Below, piece by piece: positions 1 through 13,984 of a stretch of DNA of 44,566 nucleotides (its first letter is position 1; every line of letters begins with the position of its first letter). The position numbers were made by a program, and so were the translations under genes. Source of the DNA: Basidiobolus meristosporus CBS 931.73 (lineage: Eukaryota; Basidiobolomycota; Basidiobolomycetes; Basidiobolales; Basidiobolaceae); contig MCFE01000691.1 in assembly GCA_002104905.1 (NCBI GenBank), positions 1-44,566 on the forward strand, in the 5' to 3' direction. The notes below the pieces were generated by a model. That model saw only the letters and a program-made list of their open reading frames with translations, was not told the origin of the DNA and made no database searches.

Positions 1-335
1 TGTGGTGGTCAGATAAGGAGATATTGACCATATATGGTCACTAAATTAGCGGATTTCGTCGTTTTGGCCGATGCTCAGTATTGGAGCATGGTGTGAATGG
101 CCCTACTGGTACTTGCTGAATCCCAAATGAAACGAATGTAGCATCATATGGCAGCTTGTGGATGACGGAATCCCTTTAGACCATTGTCATGCTGACGGAT
201 CTATAAATAATCGTCATACATGCTGCTGCATCTATTGATTACTCGGTTAATGCTGTGGGAATGTGGTGATCCAATGTTGAACTTTCTAGGGTTTATTGAG
301 TCGATGCGAATACAGCTGAGCTTCGGTGCAGTTCC
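1..335. other. gap, no gene seen
   Basis: AT-rich leading stretch downstream of the mtf1 stop codon. No reading frame, tRNA fold or repeat was recognised. It presumably holds the 3' flank of mtf1 and the flank of a gene outside the window. Confidence 0.5.
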
Positions 336-1773
336 TCACTCCTTGGGAAGATTCTCCTTGCGCATGTAGATGTCTCTAAATGGGTCTTGGTTGAAGTAGT
401 AGGCCACCTCCTCAATCTGCTCCACCTCTAGATCGCGCACTGGCACACTTGTGTCCCAGGTCAGTTTCGACAGGTGATGGTCTAACCCGGGGCTGAGGGA
501 TCTAAGCCAGAGCTGAGTGGGTGGGTGGCTAATGAACCTGGTTGTTTGTTCCACTTACTTGACAGCTTTGTTGATTGGGGCGGTTTTCTTGTTGAAGAGA
601 GTGCGTATTACAAACTGGAACACATGCTGCGGCACTAGAGGGAAGCCATCAGCTGACCATACGACGGAACAGTCGCCATCAATCGCCATCAATCGCCCTC
701 ACGTACCTTTGGACTCCAGCAGCTTGGGAGTGAACATCAGGACCTGGTAGTTATCCTGGAGGGTAGTTGGTGTTTAGTAAAGCCAACGGACCATCCCAGG
801 GGAAGCATACGGTTACCTGTGGGTACATGCCCTCCTCCGGGATCTCCTCGATCAATTCGATGTCACTGTAGGCTTGGGCGATGACCGATGTGGAAGTGCG
901 GTAGCGGGACTTGATGGGGGCCAGGAATTTCTAGGAAAACCTTTAGCACAGGAAGCAGGCACGAGACGATCAACAACCGTGGTTACTTTGCCAAAGTCGA
1001 CGGGACAGATGGTGCATATCCGGACGCGACCGAATTTCTGGAAATCCAAGGACTCGCCGATGTCGTTGATGGCATAGTTGATATACATCCGGTGGGCGTC
1101 CGTCTTGTACACCGTAACCACCACCAGCAGATCCTCGTTCACTAGGGGGATTCGGCATGTTAGTCCAGGTGCGATGCGCGCGTATCAGGCGGGGCTGGGG
1201 TTACCGTGGGTTTTTTCTCTGATAGGCAGGCTGCCGAGGTACTCGTCTTGGAGGAGCTTCTGGGTGGTTCTGTACGCATAGGGATCCGCGCGGAAGGGTA
1301 CAACGCGGGGATCCGCCTCGCTGAGTTTCTTGGCGGGCAAACCGCGAATCAGAACAACCTTCAATAAATCTCACGTTGCAAAAAGTATCCGTACTGTTAA
1401 TTCGTCGTAGAGTGGAACGCGGGGCTCTACGCAGATGATTTTTTTGGGCTCGCATTGTAGAAAGCTTCGGGTGTGCAGTCCAATGCCTATGGCAATACGG
1501 AGCCATTAGTGTCCGGCGCGGCAAACAAATATGAGAAACCGCCTCTATACCTGGCAGACAATCCAAGATCACTTTGTCCCGAATGACATTTCGGCCAATT
1601 TTCTCGGCTATTTGATCTGTAGGAATGGGGTTAGTGTCCAGCGCAACGGCACCTCTCCCGGGACAGAGCTTACCGGCGAACTTCTGCTTCGCAATCCAAT
1701 GGGCCCGATGCTTGGGCACTTGTTTCCAGCTCGAGAGAGGGAAAATAGGCGGTAGCGCTTTGGGAAGAGGCAT
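336..1773 (-). CDS. mtf1: mitochondrial transcription factor B / Mtf1 (rRNA dimethylase-like)
   Basis: Eight-exon model (1551-1773, 1395-1486, 1205-1358, 987-1141, 817-930, 707-755, 559-634, 336-492) that splices in frame to 339 residues, close to yeast Mtf1 (341). Mtf1/TFB2M is the accessory factor that lets the phage-type mitochondrial RNA polymerase melt promoters. It is built on the KsgA/Dim1 dimethylase fold. Seen: an N-terminal NPIPTDQIAEKI block, the degenerate SAM-fold strand with IICVEPR, then ADPYAYRTTQKLL, the FGRVRICTICP strand and a C-terminal helical part ending near PFRDIYM. The order and wording resemble yeast Mtf1 (DPYDWSTYSNLI, YRFGKVKMLLWMP). One intron (1359-1394) is only 36 bp. 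The start is the ATG before PLPKALPP. It is divergent from the complex I gene. Whether it kept methylase activity cannot be read from the sequence. Confidence 0.8.
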
Positions 1774-2128
1774 TTTGCACAGTTAGCCAGCTGTAAAACG
1801 AGATTTCGGAAAATCAAACCAATCCTGCATAAAAGACCATCTAATTTGCGAACAATGGGGGAAGAAAAGATCACAATCCCTCCGCCCTAACCCGTGACTG
1901 GAAAATTTTGCCCAAGGCCGAAATTCGATATTAAGCAGGTGAATGCGGTAGCAGTCCGGGAGAGATGTGGATTTTTCAGTTACTAGCTGGGGAAACAAAG
2001 TTGGCCCCAAACTATTAATTTTGACCAGGGGCTCCACCCCACGAAAATATCATTTCGTTTTGGTCAAAATATTCCCCTCGGTTATTACTAGTGTCTGAGT
2101 GAATAACCACGAAACGCTTTCTAACCAA
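1774..2128. promoter_or_regulatory. divergent promoter region between mtf1 and NDUFS1 homologue
   Basis: The 355 bases between two start codons facing away from each other must carry the promoters and 5' leaders of both genes. Both products are nuclear-encoded mitochondrial proteins, so co-regulation is plausible. No TATA box or known factor site was firmly identified. Confidence 0.5.
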
Positions 2129-4437
2129 ATGTTGCGTCAAATTTCACACTCTGGGAACCTCCGTAAAGCTCCCACTTTACTTCGCAACGTTCGAGGTACG
2201 TAAATCCTCCCCGCCTCCTTTCCTTTCTTTCCTGAGGGCTGGCTCTCTGGCCGGGTTTCCCCGACCACCAGCCTCTTAGCCCCCTGGCTGTTTCCTCGGC
2301 TTACTGACCTTCGTTTCTAGCCTCCCGTTGTTTCAGCGTCACCGCCGCGCGCAAGGAAGAGATCGAGATTTTCATCGATGACAAGCCAGTGAAAATCGAG
2401 CAAGGCGCGGCACTCATCCAAGCCTGCGAAAAGGCTGGTGTAGATATTCCCCGGTTTTGTTACCACGAGCGTTTGTCTGTGGCCGGTAACTGCAGAATGT
2501 GCCTTGTGGAGGTCGAGAGATCTCCCAAGCCAGTGGCTTCCTGTGCCATGCCCGCAATGCCCGGTATGAAGATTCGCACCAACTCCCCCTTAGTGAAGAA
2601 GGCTCGTGAGGGTGTGATGGAGTTTTTGTTGGCCAACCATCCTCTTGATTGCCCCATCTGTGACCAGGGTGGTGAATGCGATCTTCAGGACCAATCGATT
2701 CGTTACGGCTCGGACCGCAGCCGTTTCTCCGAGGTGGTCGGTAAGCGTGCTGTCGAGGACAAGAACCTTGGCCCCCTCGTCAAGACCTCCATGAACCGTT
2801 GCATTCAGTGTACTCGTTGCGTTCGATTCGCCAACGAGGTTGCCGGCGTTCCCGAGCTTGGTACCTCCGGCAGAGGTAACGACATGCAAATCGGCACCTA
2901 CGTCGAAAAGGCCCTCAACTCGGAGATGTCTGGCAACTTGGTTGACCTGTGCCCAGTTGGTGCCTTGACCTCCAAGCCCTATGCTTTCACATCCCGTCCC
3001 TGGGAGCTGAAGAAGACCGAGTCCATCGATGTTCTTGACGCCATTGGCAGCAACATCCGCATCGACTCCCGTGGTGTCGAAGTCATGAGAGTCCTGCCTC
3101 GTTTGAACGAGGAGGTCAACGAAGAGTGGATCTCGGATAAGACTCGTTTCGCATGCGACGGTCTCAAGAGACAGCGTCTTACCACTCCCTTGATCCGCCA
3201 AGGAAACACCTTCGTTGCCGCCACCTGGGCCGAGGCGCTCGGTGAAGTTGCCGAGAGATTGAGACAGGTCAAGCCTGCTGAGATGAAGGCCGTCGCTGGA
3301 CAATTGGCTGATGCCGAAAGTATGGTGGCCTTAAAGGACTTGTTCAATCGCTTGGGCTCGGAGAACCTCACCGTCGACAGCCCATTGACTGGACACTCTC
3401 CCGTTCACGGAGTCGACGTCCGCTCCAACTACCTGTTCAACTCCACCCTCGCTGGGGTTGACGAGGCCGATGTGGTCCTTCTCGTTGGCACCAACCCTCG
3501 CCACGAGGCACCCATCCTCAACACTCGTCTCAGAAGAAACTACCTCCACAACGGCCTTGACATCGGAGTTGTCGGGGAGTCTTCGGATTTGACATACGAT
3601 TATGAACACCTCGGCGACAACGCCGCCGCCATCGAGAAGTTGCTTTCCGGGGAGCATCCATTTGCCAAGCGCCTCGCCGAAGCCAAGAAGCCCATGATCA
3701 TTGTTGGCAGCGGGATCTCGGAGCATGAGGATGGCTCCTATGTATTCAAATCCCTCTCCGAGTTCCTCCAGAAGCACGAGTCCAAGTTCTTCCAAGAGGG
3801 CTGGAACGGCTACAACGTTTTGCAGCGCGCCGCCAGCACCGCGGGTGCCTTCGATATCGGCTTTGTTCCTCAGGCCGAATCCACTGAGGCCAAGTTCGTC
3901 TATCTCCTAGGCGCTGATGAGATCCAGTCCTCTGACATCCCCAAGGACTCTTTCGTTGTCTACCAAGGCCACCACGGTGACGTCGGCGCCAACTTCGCCG
4001 ATGTCATTCTTCCAGGTGCCGCCTACACCGAGAAGAGCGCCACCTACATCAACACCGAAGGCAGAGCTCAACTCACCAGAGCCGCCGTCTCCCCACCATC
4101 CGGTGCCCGTGAGGATTGGAAGATCATCCGTGCGCTCTCGGAGGTTGCCGGCGCTACCCTTGCCTATGACGATGTCACCACTCTTCGCGAGCGCATGAGC
4201 GACATCGCCCCCCACCTGGTCCGCTACGAATCGGTCGAGGCCACATCCCAAGCCAACTTGGGTCTCGGCCAGCTCTCCAAATTGCAAGGGTCCCCCAAGG
4301 GAAGTCCATTCCCCGCCGTCATCCAAGACTTCTATATGACCGATGTTATCAGCAGAGCCTCCTCCACCATGGCCAAATGTTCCGCAGCATTTTCTCGTAG
4401 CTCCACCAAGGAACCTTTAAAGATCGCCCATGCTTAA
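2129..4437 (+). CDS. NDUFS1: NADH-ubiquinone oxidoreductase 75 kDa subunit (complex I)
   Basis: Two exons (2129-2195, 2321-4437; intron 125 bp) give about 726 residues, the usual size for this subunit. It is the largest subunit of the peripheral arm of mitochondrial complex I and carries three iron-sulfur clusters between FMN and quinone. Seen: a short basic presequence ([19 protein letters not shown]), then the N-terminal 2Fe-2S ferredoxin domain with cysteines from about residue 69 ([15 protein letters not shown]), the 4Fe-4S binding segment [14 protein letters not shown] and the CIQCTRC motif. A molybdopterin-oxidoreductase-like domain follows. The true start is the ATG in exon 1: the long second-exon frame has no ATG before the ferredoxin domain, and exon 1 supplies the targeting peptide. 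All cluster cysteines I can check are present. Confidence 0.96.
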
Positions 4438-4636
4438 GCATCTGTCTAACCCCCACCCATTGACTCTCCCCCAACACATGTCACGCTAGTTTAACTTCAC
4501 CGCATCAATTCTCTGTAGAAGAAACACCCACACTATATAAAATACCGACAAAGTCCATTAAATCACAAGCTTTATTATTCAGCAGGGATTCTAGTTATTC
4601 GGCACCATCAGAAGGGATTCTAGAATGGAGGCGGGG

Positions 4637-6081
4637 TCATTGCTGCCCCTTGGAGAACTGGATCACCGCATACTTGCCGGAGACCATCCAATCGGCGTCG
4701 ACCTGCTCCAGTTCCTCCGCTTGGCCCTCCTTCAGGCCAACAATCACGTCGCTCTTGTTCGTTCTCAATGCGCACAAGGCAGGGAAACCCTGCTCGGTGG
4801 CGAGTGGCCCGATGGCGGTGGTGAACGGAGTGACCGTGGGCCACGCGCAGTCATACACAAGCTTGCGGTAGTTCAGGTCGCCTTTGAATAGCAGCAGGGA
4901 TGACCGGCAAAGGCCCTCATAGAGGTCGGGTGCTTGGGATCGGATGTGGTAGAAGGCGTAGGGGGAGGTCCAGAACTTATGGCTCTGTAGCTCCCAGACC
5001 CCGGACTTGAGGTATTCGGCCCAGCGCTGCGCCAGGTCATGCAGCCTTGCGTCTTGTGCCTCGCCGAACCCGGCAAGACAGGTTTGGATGGTCCACATGA
5101 AATCCACTTCGGTGGTGTCCGAGACAAACCATGGATCGGCTTTGCAGTGGAAGTGGATTTTGGAGGCGTACTGCTTGTGGATAAGCCAGTCGGCTAAGAT
5201 CAGATCGCCAAACAACTCGAACCCTTCAATGGTAAAACTGGTTAGCCCGCTGACAGAGGGGACGGTCTGAATGGAGTCCTCTACAAACCAGCATTGTCCA
5301 GAACAAAATCGATCCTTGCGTTCTTCAACGTCTCCACCTTCTTCCACATGGGCTCGAGGTCGTTAGCGAGGATGTACTTCTCGGCATCCTCCTTTCCTTT
5401 CTGCAGCTTCTCTATATCCTCAGCCTTCAGGTTGACCAGCAGCGACAGGTCGGTCTGGTTTCCCCACAGCGAGATCAAGGCCAGTTCGTAGAAGGTCTCC
5501 TGTACGGCTGAACCGGGAACCTTGAAGAGCGAGTCGGCTCTTTTGGCTAGCTCGAGGACTGCTGTGCGAGAGGCCATAAAGGTGGCTTCCTTTTGCCGGG
5601 TAAATGGATCATAGCTCTTCCAGTGCTTGGACAGGCGAAAGATCTCGCGGATGCGACGGTAAAGATAGCACTCGGAAAACAGCCAGGTGGCCTTGAACCA
5701 GGTCTGACCGTCGAAATGGGTATGCAGGCAATCGTTCCAGAGGGAAACGTCGGTGTCACCATCCTCCTTGATGTCTCTATCAAAGGAAACGGGTCAGAAA
5801 CAGAGTGGAGGCCGGCCCTCACACGCACAGGCCTACCTTAGCTGACGGTCTCTTTGGAGTTCGTAACGTAGTTCGCCGATATCTGAGATGATGGCTTTCG
5901 CCTCAGTCTTCTTCTCGACATTCTCCGCCTCATCCGGCAGTGCGTTGTAGGAACGATACAAGTCGTCAACGATCTTGGTCACAATCACCGGGAGTCTGTC
6001 CTTGATGGTTGTGTAGGCAAAGGTGCCCAGAGCCACCCCAGAAAGTGGCTTGCAAGGTGGATTGGCTGGGCTGGTGGACAT
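4637..6081 (-). CDS. ARMT1/DUF89 family damage-control phosphatase
   Basis: Three exons (5837-6081, 5289-5776, 4637-5223; introns of 60 and 65 bp) give 439 residues, close to human ARMT1 (about 441) and yeast YMR027W. The DUF89 family comprises metal-dependent phosphatases that hydrolyse phosphorylated metabolites such as fructose-1-phosphate. The human protein was also described as a glutamyl O-methyltransferase. Seen: the N-terminal family motif FAYTTIKDRLPVIVTKIVDD, the WNDC segment and the metal-site signature FVLDNAGFELFGDLILADWL, which is rebuilt exactly by removing the second intron. A DADWMVSGKYAVIQF end follows. The first ATG (MSTSPANPP) is used because the frame upstream has no ATG. 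It converges with the complex I gene, leaving about 200 bp between the stop codons. Confidence 0.9.
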
Positions 6082-6620
6082 TTCGAAGGCAAGCCGGTGT
6101 TCGATGATATGCCGCAACTAATATCTGCTGATCGTATCCTGCTGATCGTATCACCCCAACAAAAGGCCAGGGCTTAATCGATGAATCTCGATCAATCCTT
6201 TGCGATCAACCAGTTGCATGCCCAGTGATATGACGTTGATTTACCAAATGCCCTCGCACTGCCATGACCAGACGTAATTGGTTTGGCCATGTTCAACAGC
6301 TCACCCACCACTCGGACAGCATTTGGCTCGAATCCAGCGGCTGTGGTAAACCAATGTCGATTGACGGGCATGTGACCAGATTCGCAACCACTGCTGAAGA
6401 CACTAGGATATAATGTCTAGCCTTCTGATTTAGTAGTCACTGGAGATTCGTATACAATATTGACAGGAAATTTTATTTCGTGATTTCATTGCCGATTTCA
6501 TTACCGGGTTTTCAGAAGCGTCAGCATTCTCCTCTCCTCTCCTCTCCTCTCCTCTCTTAATTCTACCGTCCTCCTCGTTGAGGCACTTTGTATGCTCTGT
6601 CACACAAGTAGCCAACCCAA
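6082..6620. other. divergent intergenic region ARMT1 / Ppz-like
   Basis: About 540 bp without a gene. It contains a 14-bp direct repeat (ctgctgatcgtatc, twice near 6125-6152) and a polypyrimidine microsatellite just ahead of the presumed 5' leader of the phosphatase gene. Both genes are transcribed away from it, so it should contain both promoters. Confidence 0.5.
6527..6557. repeat. (CTCCT)n polypyrimidine microsatellite
   Basis: Five-base unit cctct repeated about five times plus a partial copy on the plus strand. Pyrimidine tracts just upstream of the transcription start are common in fungal promoters, so it may act in the phosphatase promoter. That role is an inference. Confidence 0.8.
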
Positions 6621-6712
6621 GTAAGGCCCATTTCCGCTCCCTGATCTGCCGCTCTCACCATTCTTTTGTGTGCATCCCGAGTCTCCTTCAATACTAACCC
6701 TCCTCAATACAG
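6621..6712 (+). other. probable 5'-UTR intron of the Ppz-like gene
   Basis: A canonical donor (gtaagg) follows a pyrimidine-rich leader. About 75 bases later there is a textbook branch site (tactaac) and then an acceptor (caatacag). The 92-bp segment lies wholly upstream of the ATG at 6788. Seen directly: the three splice signals in order. That it is spliced is inferred. Confidence 0.5.
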
Positions 6713-6718
6713 CAGCTC

Positions 6719-6763
6719 CACACACCCACGCACACGTACACGCACACACACACGCACACGCAC
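6719..6763. repeat. CA-rich imperfect microsatellite in 5' leader
   Basis: An imperfect (CA)n run with G and T interruptions lies immediately upstream of the phosphatase ATG, so it is probably transcribed in the 5' leader. Confidence 0.7.
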
Positions 6764-6787
6764 TCCTAGTAGCTTGTCTTCCGCTCC

Positions 6788-8076
6788 ATGGGAAACAATT
6801 CCTCCAAAAAATCCAAGGGTACCTCCGACAACGAGGCTCCAGTTGGAAGGTCGCGAAGGGGCTCCATCCCCTTTATCGACAACTTCAAAAGCAACGGGGA
6901 TTCCGAAGCGAATGCCAACACCCTCGAATCGATCCTTGTGCGGCGCAGAAGTTCCGTCGGCAGCAACGAGCTCGGGGTGGACGCGCCCACCACGCCCACC
7001 AGAAACTCCTTCATCTCACTATCACGACGCGGAAGCTCCGACAGACGCCGGTCCCTGAATGTGGACGATATGATCAGTCGATTACTGGAGTCCGGCTATT
7101 CCGGAACTGTCCCCAAAATCCCGTGTTTAAAGGAGACCGAGATCATGGCGGTTTGCGAGGCAGCCCGGGAGATATTCCTGTCGCAGCCAACGCTAGTCGA
7201 GATCTCGTCCCCGGTGAAGATCGCCGGAGACATCCACGGGCAGTTCACGGACCTCCTGCGCCTCTTCGACATGTGCGGCTTCCCGCCCACCGCCAACTTC
7301 CTCTTCCTTGGGGACTATGTGGATCGAGGGCGCCAGAGTCTCGAGACGATTCTGCTCCTGCTGTGCTACAAAATCAAATACCCCGAGAATTTCTTTCTGC
7401 TCAGAGGCAACCACGAATGCGCCAATGTCACTCGAGGTATGATTGTTCACACATGGGGTGCGTCCTTCTTGTGTTAAGTGTATTTTCTGTAGTGTACGGC
7501 TTCTTTGACGAATGCAAACGGAGATGTAGCATCAAGATCTGGAAGACCTTCATCAATGTGTTCGACACCCTGCCCATAGCCGCCCTCGTTGCTGGCAAGA
7601 TCTTCTGTGTCCACGGGGGGCTTTCGCCGCATCTTCATCATATGGACGACATCCGGAAGATCGAGCGTCCGACCGATGTCCCGGACGAAGGCCTGCTGAT
7701 AGATCTGCTTTGGAGCGATCCCAGTGAGACGGTTGCCGACTGGGAGGACAACGAGCGAGGCGTGTCCTACTGTTTCGGGAAAACGATTGTAAACGAGTTC
7801 CTTGCCACGCACGAACTGGACCTCGTATGCCGGGCCCACATGGTGGTGGAGGATGGCTACGAATTCTTCAACGGCCGCACACTAGTGACGGTGTTTTCCG
7901 CGCCCAATTACTGCGGAGAATTCGACAACTACGGAGCGGTGATGAGCGTGAATGAGGACCTGCTGTGTAGCTTCGAGTTGCTGAAGCCTGTAGATACGCC
8001 CAAACTCCGCCCGGGAAGCCTGCAAGGGGCCCCCTCGTCCCCGCCAGCTCAAGACGCGAAAGCGTCTTCGTTGTAG
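6788..8076 (+). CDS. Ppz-type serine/threonine protein phosphatase (PP1-like)
   Basis: Two exons (6788-7436, 7493-8076; intron 56 bp) give 410 residues. The start [10 protein letters not shown] is a clear N-myristoylation signal shared with yeast Ppz1. A basic, serine-rich extension follows with four RRxS-type sites (RRGS, RRRSS, RRGSS, RRRS) that look like PKA targets. The PP1-type catalytic domain starts near residue 100: GDIHGQ at about 147, [21 protein letters not shown] and [11 protein letters not shown]. The intron falls inside [15 protein letters not shown], and removing it restores the conserved block. Ppz phosphatases act at the plasma membrane on monovalent-cation homeostasis and cell integrity in fungi. 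The extension (about 100 residues) is much shorter than in yeast Ppz1 (about 340). The usual RAHQVVEDGYE reads [11 protein letters not shown] here. Confidence 0.92.
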
Positions 8077-8259
8077 AGCAGCCAAAATAGAGATTGTCAC
8101 ATATACGTAGATTTCGATATGTTTCCCCCTTTTTGTACACTCCACTCCACCCCTATAGTTCTACTCTGTTTTTCTCCATATTCTCCTCAATATCCACCAC
8201 TCACACGCTTTAACTAAAAGAATGCTTTATTGAACCTAAAGAACCCGCACACAGATGGT

Positions 8260-10497
8260 TCATTGGTGCGCACTCAACATGCGCGCACAATCGAAGTCCC
8301 ATTTGGCTCGCCATTGATTGGCCTTGCACTGCTCCTTAGTCCACGGGTAACCGTAGGTGATTGGGCTGAATATCAGGTAAACGTAGAGCACGGTGAGCAT
8401 CATGGTGAGCACGAGCATGGTTCGTGCTCTGAAGTGCAGGGGGCGAATCAGGTGGTCCAGAGTTGTGCACGTCAGCAGGATTGCGAAATACAACGCCGGT
8501 AGATAATGATGAAGGAAAAGCTGACGTGACATCAGGAAGAATGGGAGGAAGTGCAGGGCCCAGCCCACGAAGTAGAGCCCCACCGAGGATAACCAACGAT
8601 GTAGCGTGTCTAGGTTGGGGGTTAGTGAGAGTCGTGTTGCACTCCGGTTCAATTACCACTTACCATCTTGGTAGCCACGCTGGCGACGAAGCACCAGGAT
8701 CCCTCCGAAGAAGCCGCTGAGTCCCAGACACAGGGTGGTGATCCACCAAACGACTGGGTTGCCCAGGAGATAGACTTGTGAATGCTCCTTTCCCCAGAAA
8801 CTTATCCCTCGCCTCAGCAAGGGCCAATCAGCAGGCCGAGAGCCATATGGATGATACGACGCCAGCCCGGCATTGATCTTCCACATGGTCCGGTGGAGCT
8901 CGGTGAACTTTTGCAGGAAGCTCTGGTGCGGGTAGTTCGCTTTGGCGGAGTCTTCGGGCAGACGTGCGTCGGTGACCGTGTCGACCATCCACAGAGTCTT
9001 GGCTGGTTTGGCCTGTCTCATGCAGGCGACCTCCAGCTGGTCGAATCCCCATTTGGGCAGCTTTTTCTCGCTGGAGTAGAGATCACAGCTCATCCGGGTG
9101 TGGACCAGCTTGAATTTGCTGTGGAACGCCATGAGCCGGTCTGCGGACTCCGGGACGTCCCTGTCATGGTCGTATATGACCACCTTCCAGAGATCATTGT
9201 CGTCTCCCCACTCGTAGCCGCTGACCTCGAAATGGATCTTGCTATTGCTGACCGGGGCTTTAACGCTGTGGCTGTGCAAGCGTTTGTTGGTGACCGAGTG
9301 CAGCAGACGTACTACGTCCCCGTTTTTCACCCACTCGAGGCCGGTTTGAGTGGTGTTCGTCTTGGCCTTGGTGATGACCCAGTCGTTGTGATAGTCTCGA
9401 TGGGAATACAATGTGACCTGTTGCTGCCGACTTCCCGATGGGTAGAAGTGTGGGTGGGAATGAAGATACCCGCTATTCGTGGCCACATGACGGATCTTGA
9501 GCTTGGCTCCGTAGGCGATGTCCCGCAAGGTGTCAGGAATGCTCCCACCCTGGAGCGAGCTACGGAACTGCGGCGACATGAAGCCGTTGCCAGTCCCACT
9601 CTTGGCCAGCCACATGAGATGCACCTGAAACAAAGACATGTAAATCGCGCCAGGCAGGAGAATCAGACACACACCTCGGGCCAGGAGCTCTCTCGCGAAG
9701 CGACTGGGGGTGATCGAGAGGTCTCCGATCAGATCCCACAGTTGGGCTAGGGTCGAGACTCCTATGGTGGCGTAGAGGAAAAGACCGACCCATTTGACAC
9801 TGCCGGTCAGCCCGAGCGAGACCCCGGTGGCAGTTAACCAGAACCACCACTTCGCAGTGAACGGGGTGGTGAGTTGGTTCTGAAAATGAACCCACGCGAG
9901 TATAGTGAGCGCGGTGAAGAACACCAGGGGAGAGTCTAGGAGTATGTGGCGGAACTGGGCAGTGTACGAGTTCTCAAAGGTGACTACGAAGGCGCCCAGT
10001 GATGCAGCCAGGTGGGAGCAGTGGGCACCGCGTAACGTAAAGTAAGCAATGGGAACAAGTAGCCAGCCTAGCACGGCAGGGAGCAGGCGCATGGCAACAT
10101 AGGGCACGTTCGGCTCGACGTAATCCAAGCCAATCTTCTCGAACATGAAGCTACCGTCGAAGCCTGTGACATAGCCGACGGCCGCAATCATCATCTTCGC
10201 CAGCGGCGGATGAACATCCATGAAAAACTCGCGTTTGATGTACTTGCTAGCGAACCCGCCGAAATGGACCTCGTCAAACACCACAGAACTGGGCTCCGAT
10301 ATCCGGTAGAATCGCACCAGCGCAGCGATCAAGGTGATGGCCGAAACCACCGCCAGGTGGGATGGGCGAACGGTGGCCGGAGCGGACGCTTCGAACCCCT
10401 TCAACTTCCCATTGTTGTCAAGCTCGACCGCCCCGTGAAAGTCCACCCCCTTGTCAAGATTCTTGCGTTTACGCACCGAGGGTACAATTGCCACCAT
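8260..10497 (-). CDS. dolichyl-phosphate-mannose-protein mannosyltransferase, Pmt4/POMT1-like
   Basis: Two exons (8664-10497, 8260-8609; intron 54 bp) give 727 residues, normal for the PMT family. PMTs transfer mannose from dolichol-phosphate-mannose to Ser/Thr of secretory proteins in the ER. Seen: the catalytic luminal loop with FDEVHFGGFASKYI and FFMDVHPPLAKM (the DE motif), several hydrophobic spans, then a central MIR-repeat region (SGYLHSHPHFYPSGS, LLHSVTNKRLHSHS) and a multi-span C-terminal half ending near CKANQWRAKWDFDC. The loop wording and the YGYPW ending resemble Pmt4/POMT1 more than Pmt1 or Pmt2. The start is the first ATG (MVAIVPSVRKRKN). The upstream frame is open but lacks an ATG. 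Substrates cannot be inferred from sequence. Confidence 0.92.
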
Positions 10498-10798
10498 CCG
10501 AAGAGGAAAAGTATGGCGGAAAAATAAAGCAGCTGGACTGGAAAGTGGCGTATATTTATTCGGATTCAATCATATAAACATTGACGTGCACCATTGACAA
10601 CAACTTCTTATTTTTATGACTGTTGATGCCTAGTGCCTGCCAATCGTTGCGAGATGCTATGACAACGGTCAAGCTAAAATTAGCCAGAAGAGGATGCTTT
10701 TAATTTTGTATAGAGACTGTATATTAAATTGTACTGCTCCCTGAGGATTACGTGATGGGAGGAAGAAAGGTATATGTGAGCGTGATAGCAAGACGGCA
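10498..10798. other. intergenic, promoter of pmt and 3' flank of GEM1
   Basis: About 300 AT-rich bases between two minus-strand genes. They should carry the pmt promoter and the GEM1 polyadenylation region. No repeat or RNA gene was seen. Confidence 0.5.
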
Positions 10799-13653
<2,855 letters not shown>

Positions 13654-13984
13654 GTGTTTATCCAGCGAAGTACAGACAGAGGAGGGAAATATGTCTACAG
13701 GTCAGGAAGCGGCTTTATCAAATAAAGATAAAATCGTTTCGGGCTTATTTAATGCTGGATTTGGTGTTAAATCAAGCAGGCAATTTGATTAGCACCTGCC
13801 AGACCATTTGCCCCAAACGCAATGCCCATTCCCAGCGCACAATCAAGTCTAGATCAGAGTGACGCGTTGGGTCTGATTGCTGCCAGCACCGGTCGAGAAT
13901 GGGGGGAGATTGATCTACACTGGTGAATATTCCATATTTCAGATGAGCAGGAACCCTTGAGCCCAAGCACTTTATTTTTGAACT
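13654..13984. promoter_or_regulatory. divergent promoter region GEM1 / eIF4E
   Basis: The 331 bases between two start codons pointing outward contain no gene. They must hold the promoters of GEM1 and the eIF4E gene. No specific element was recognised. The base composition shifts towards AT from about here onward. Confidence 0.45.

Noticed and set aside
2590-4326. Long minus-strand frames under the complex I gene
   Set aside because: Antisense shadows caused by GC-rich third positions. The plus-strand protein is unmistakable.
8782-9750. 322-codon plus-strand frame
   Set aside because: It is the antisense shadow of the mannosyltransferase exon and has no family resemblance.
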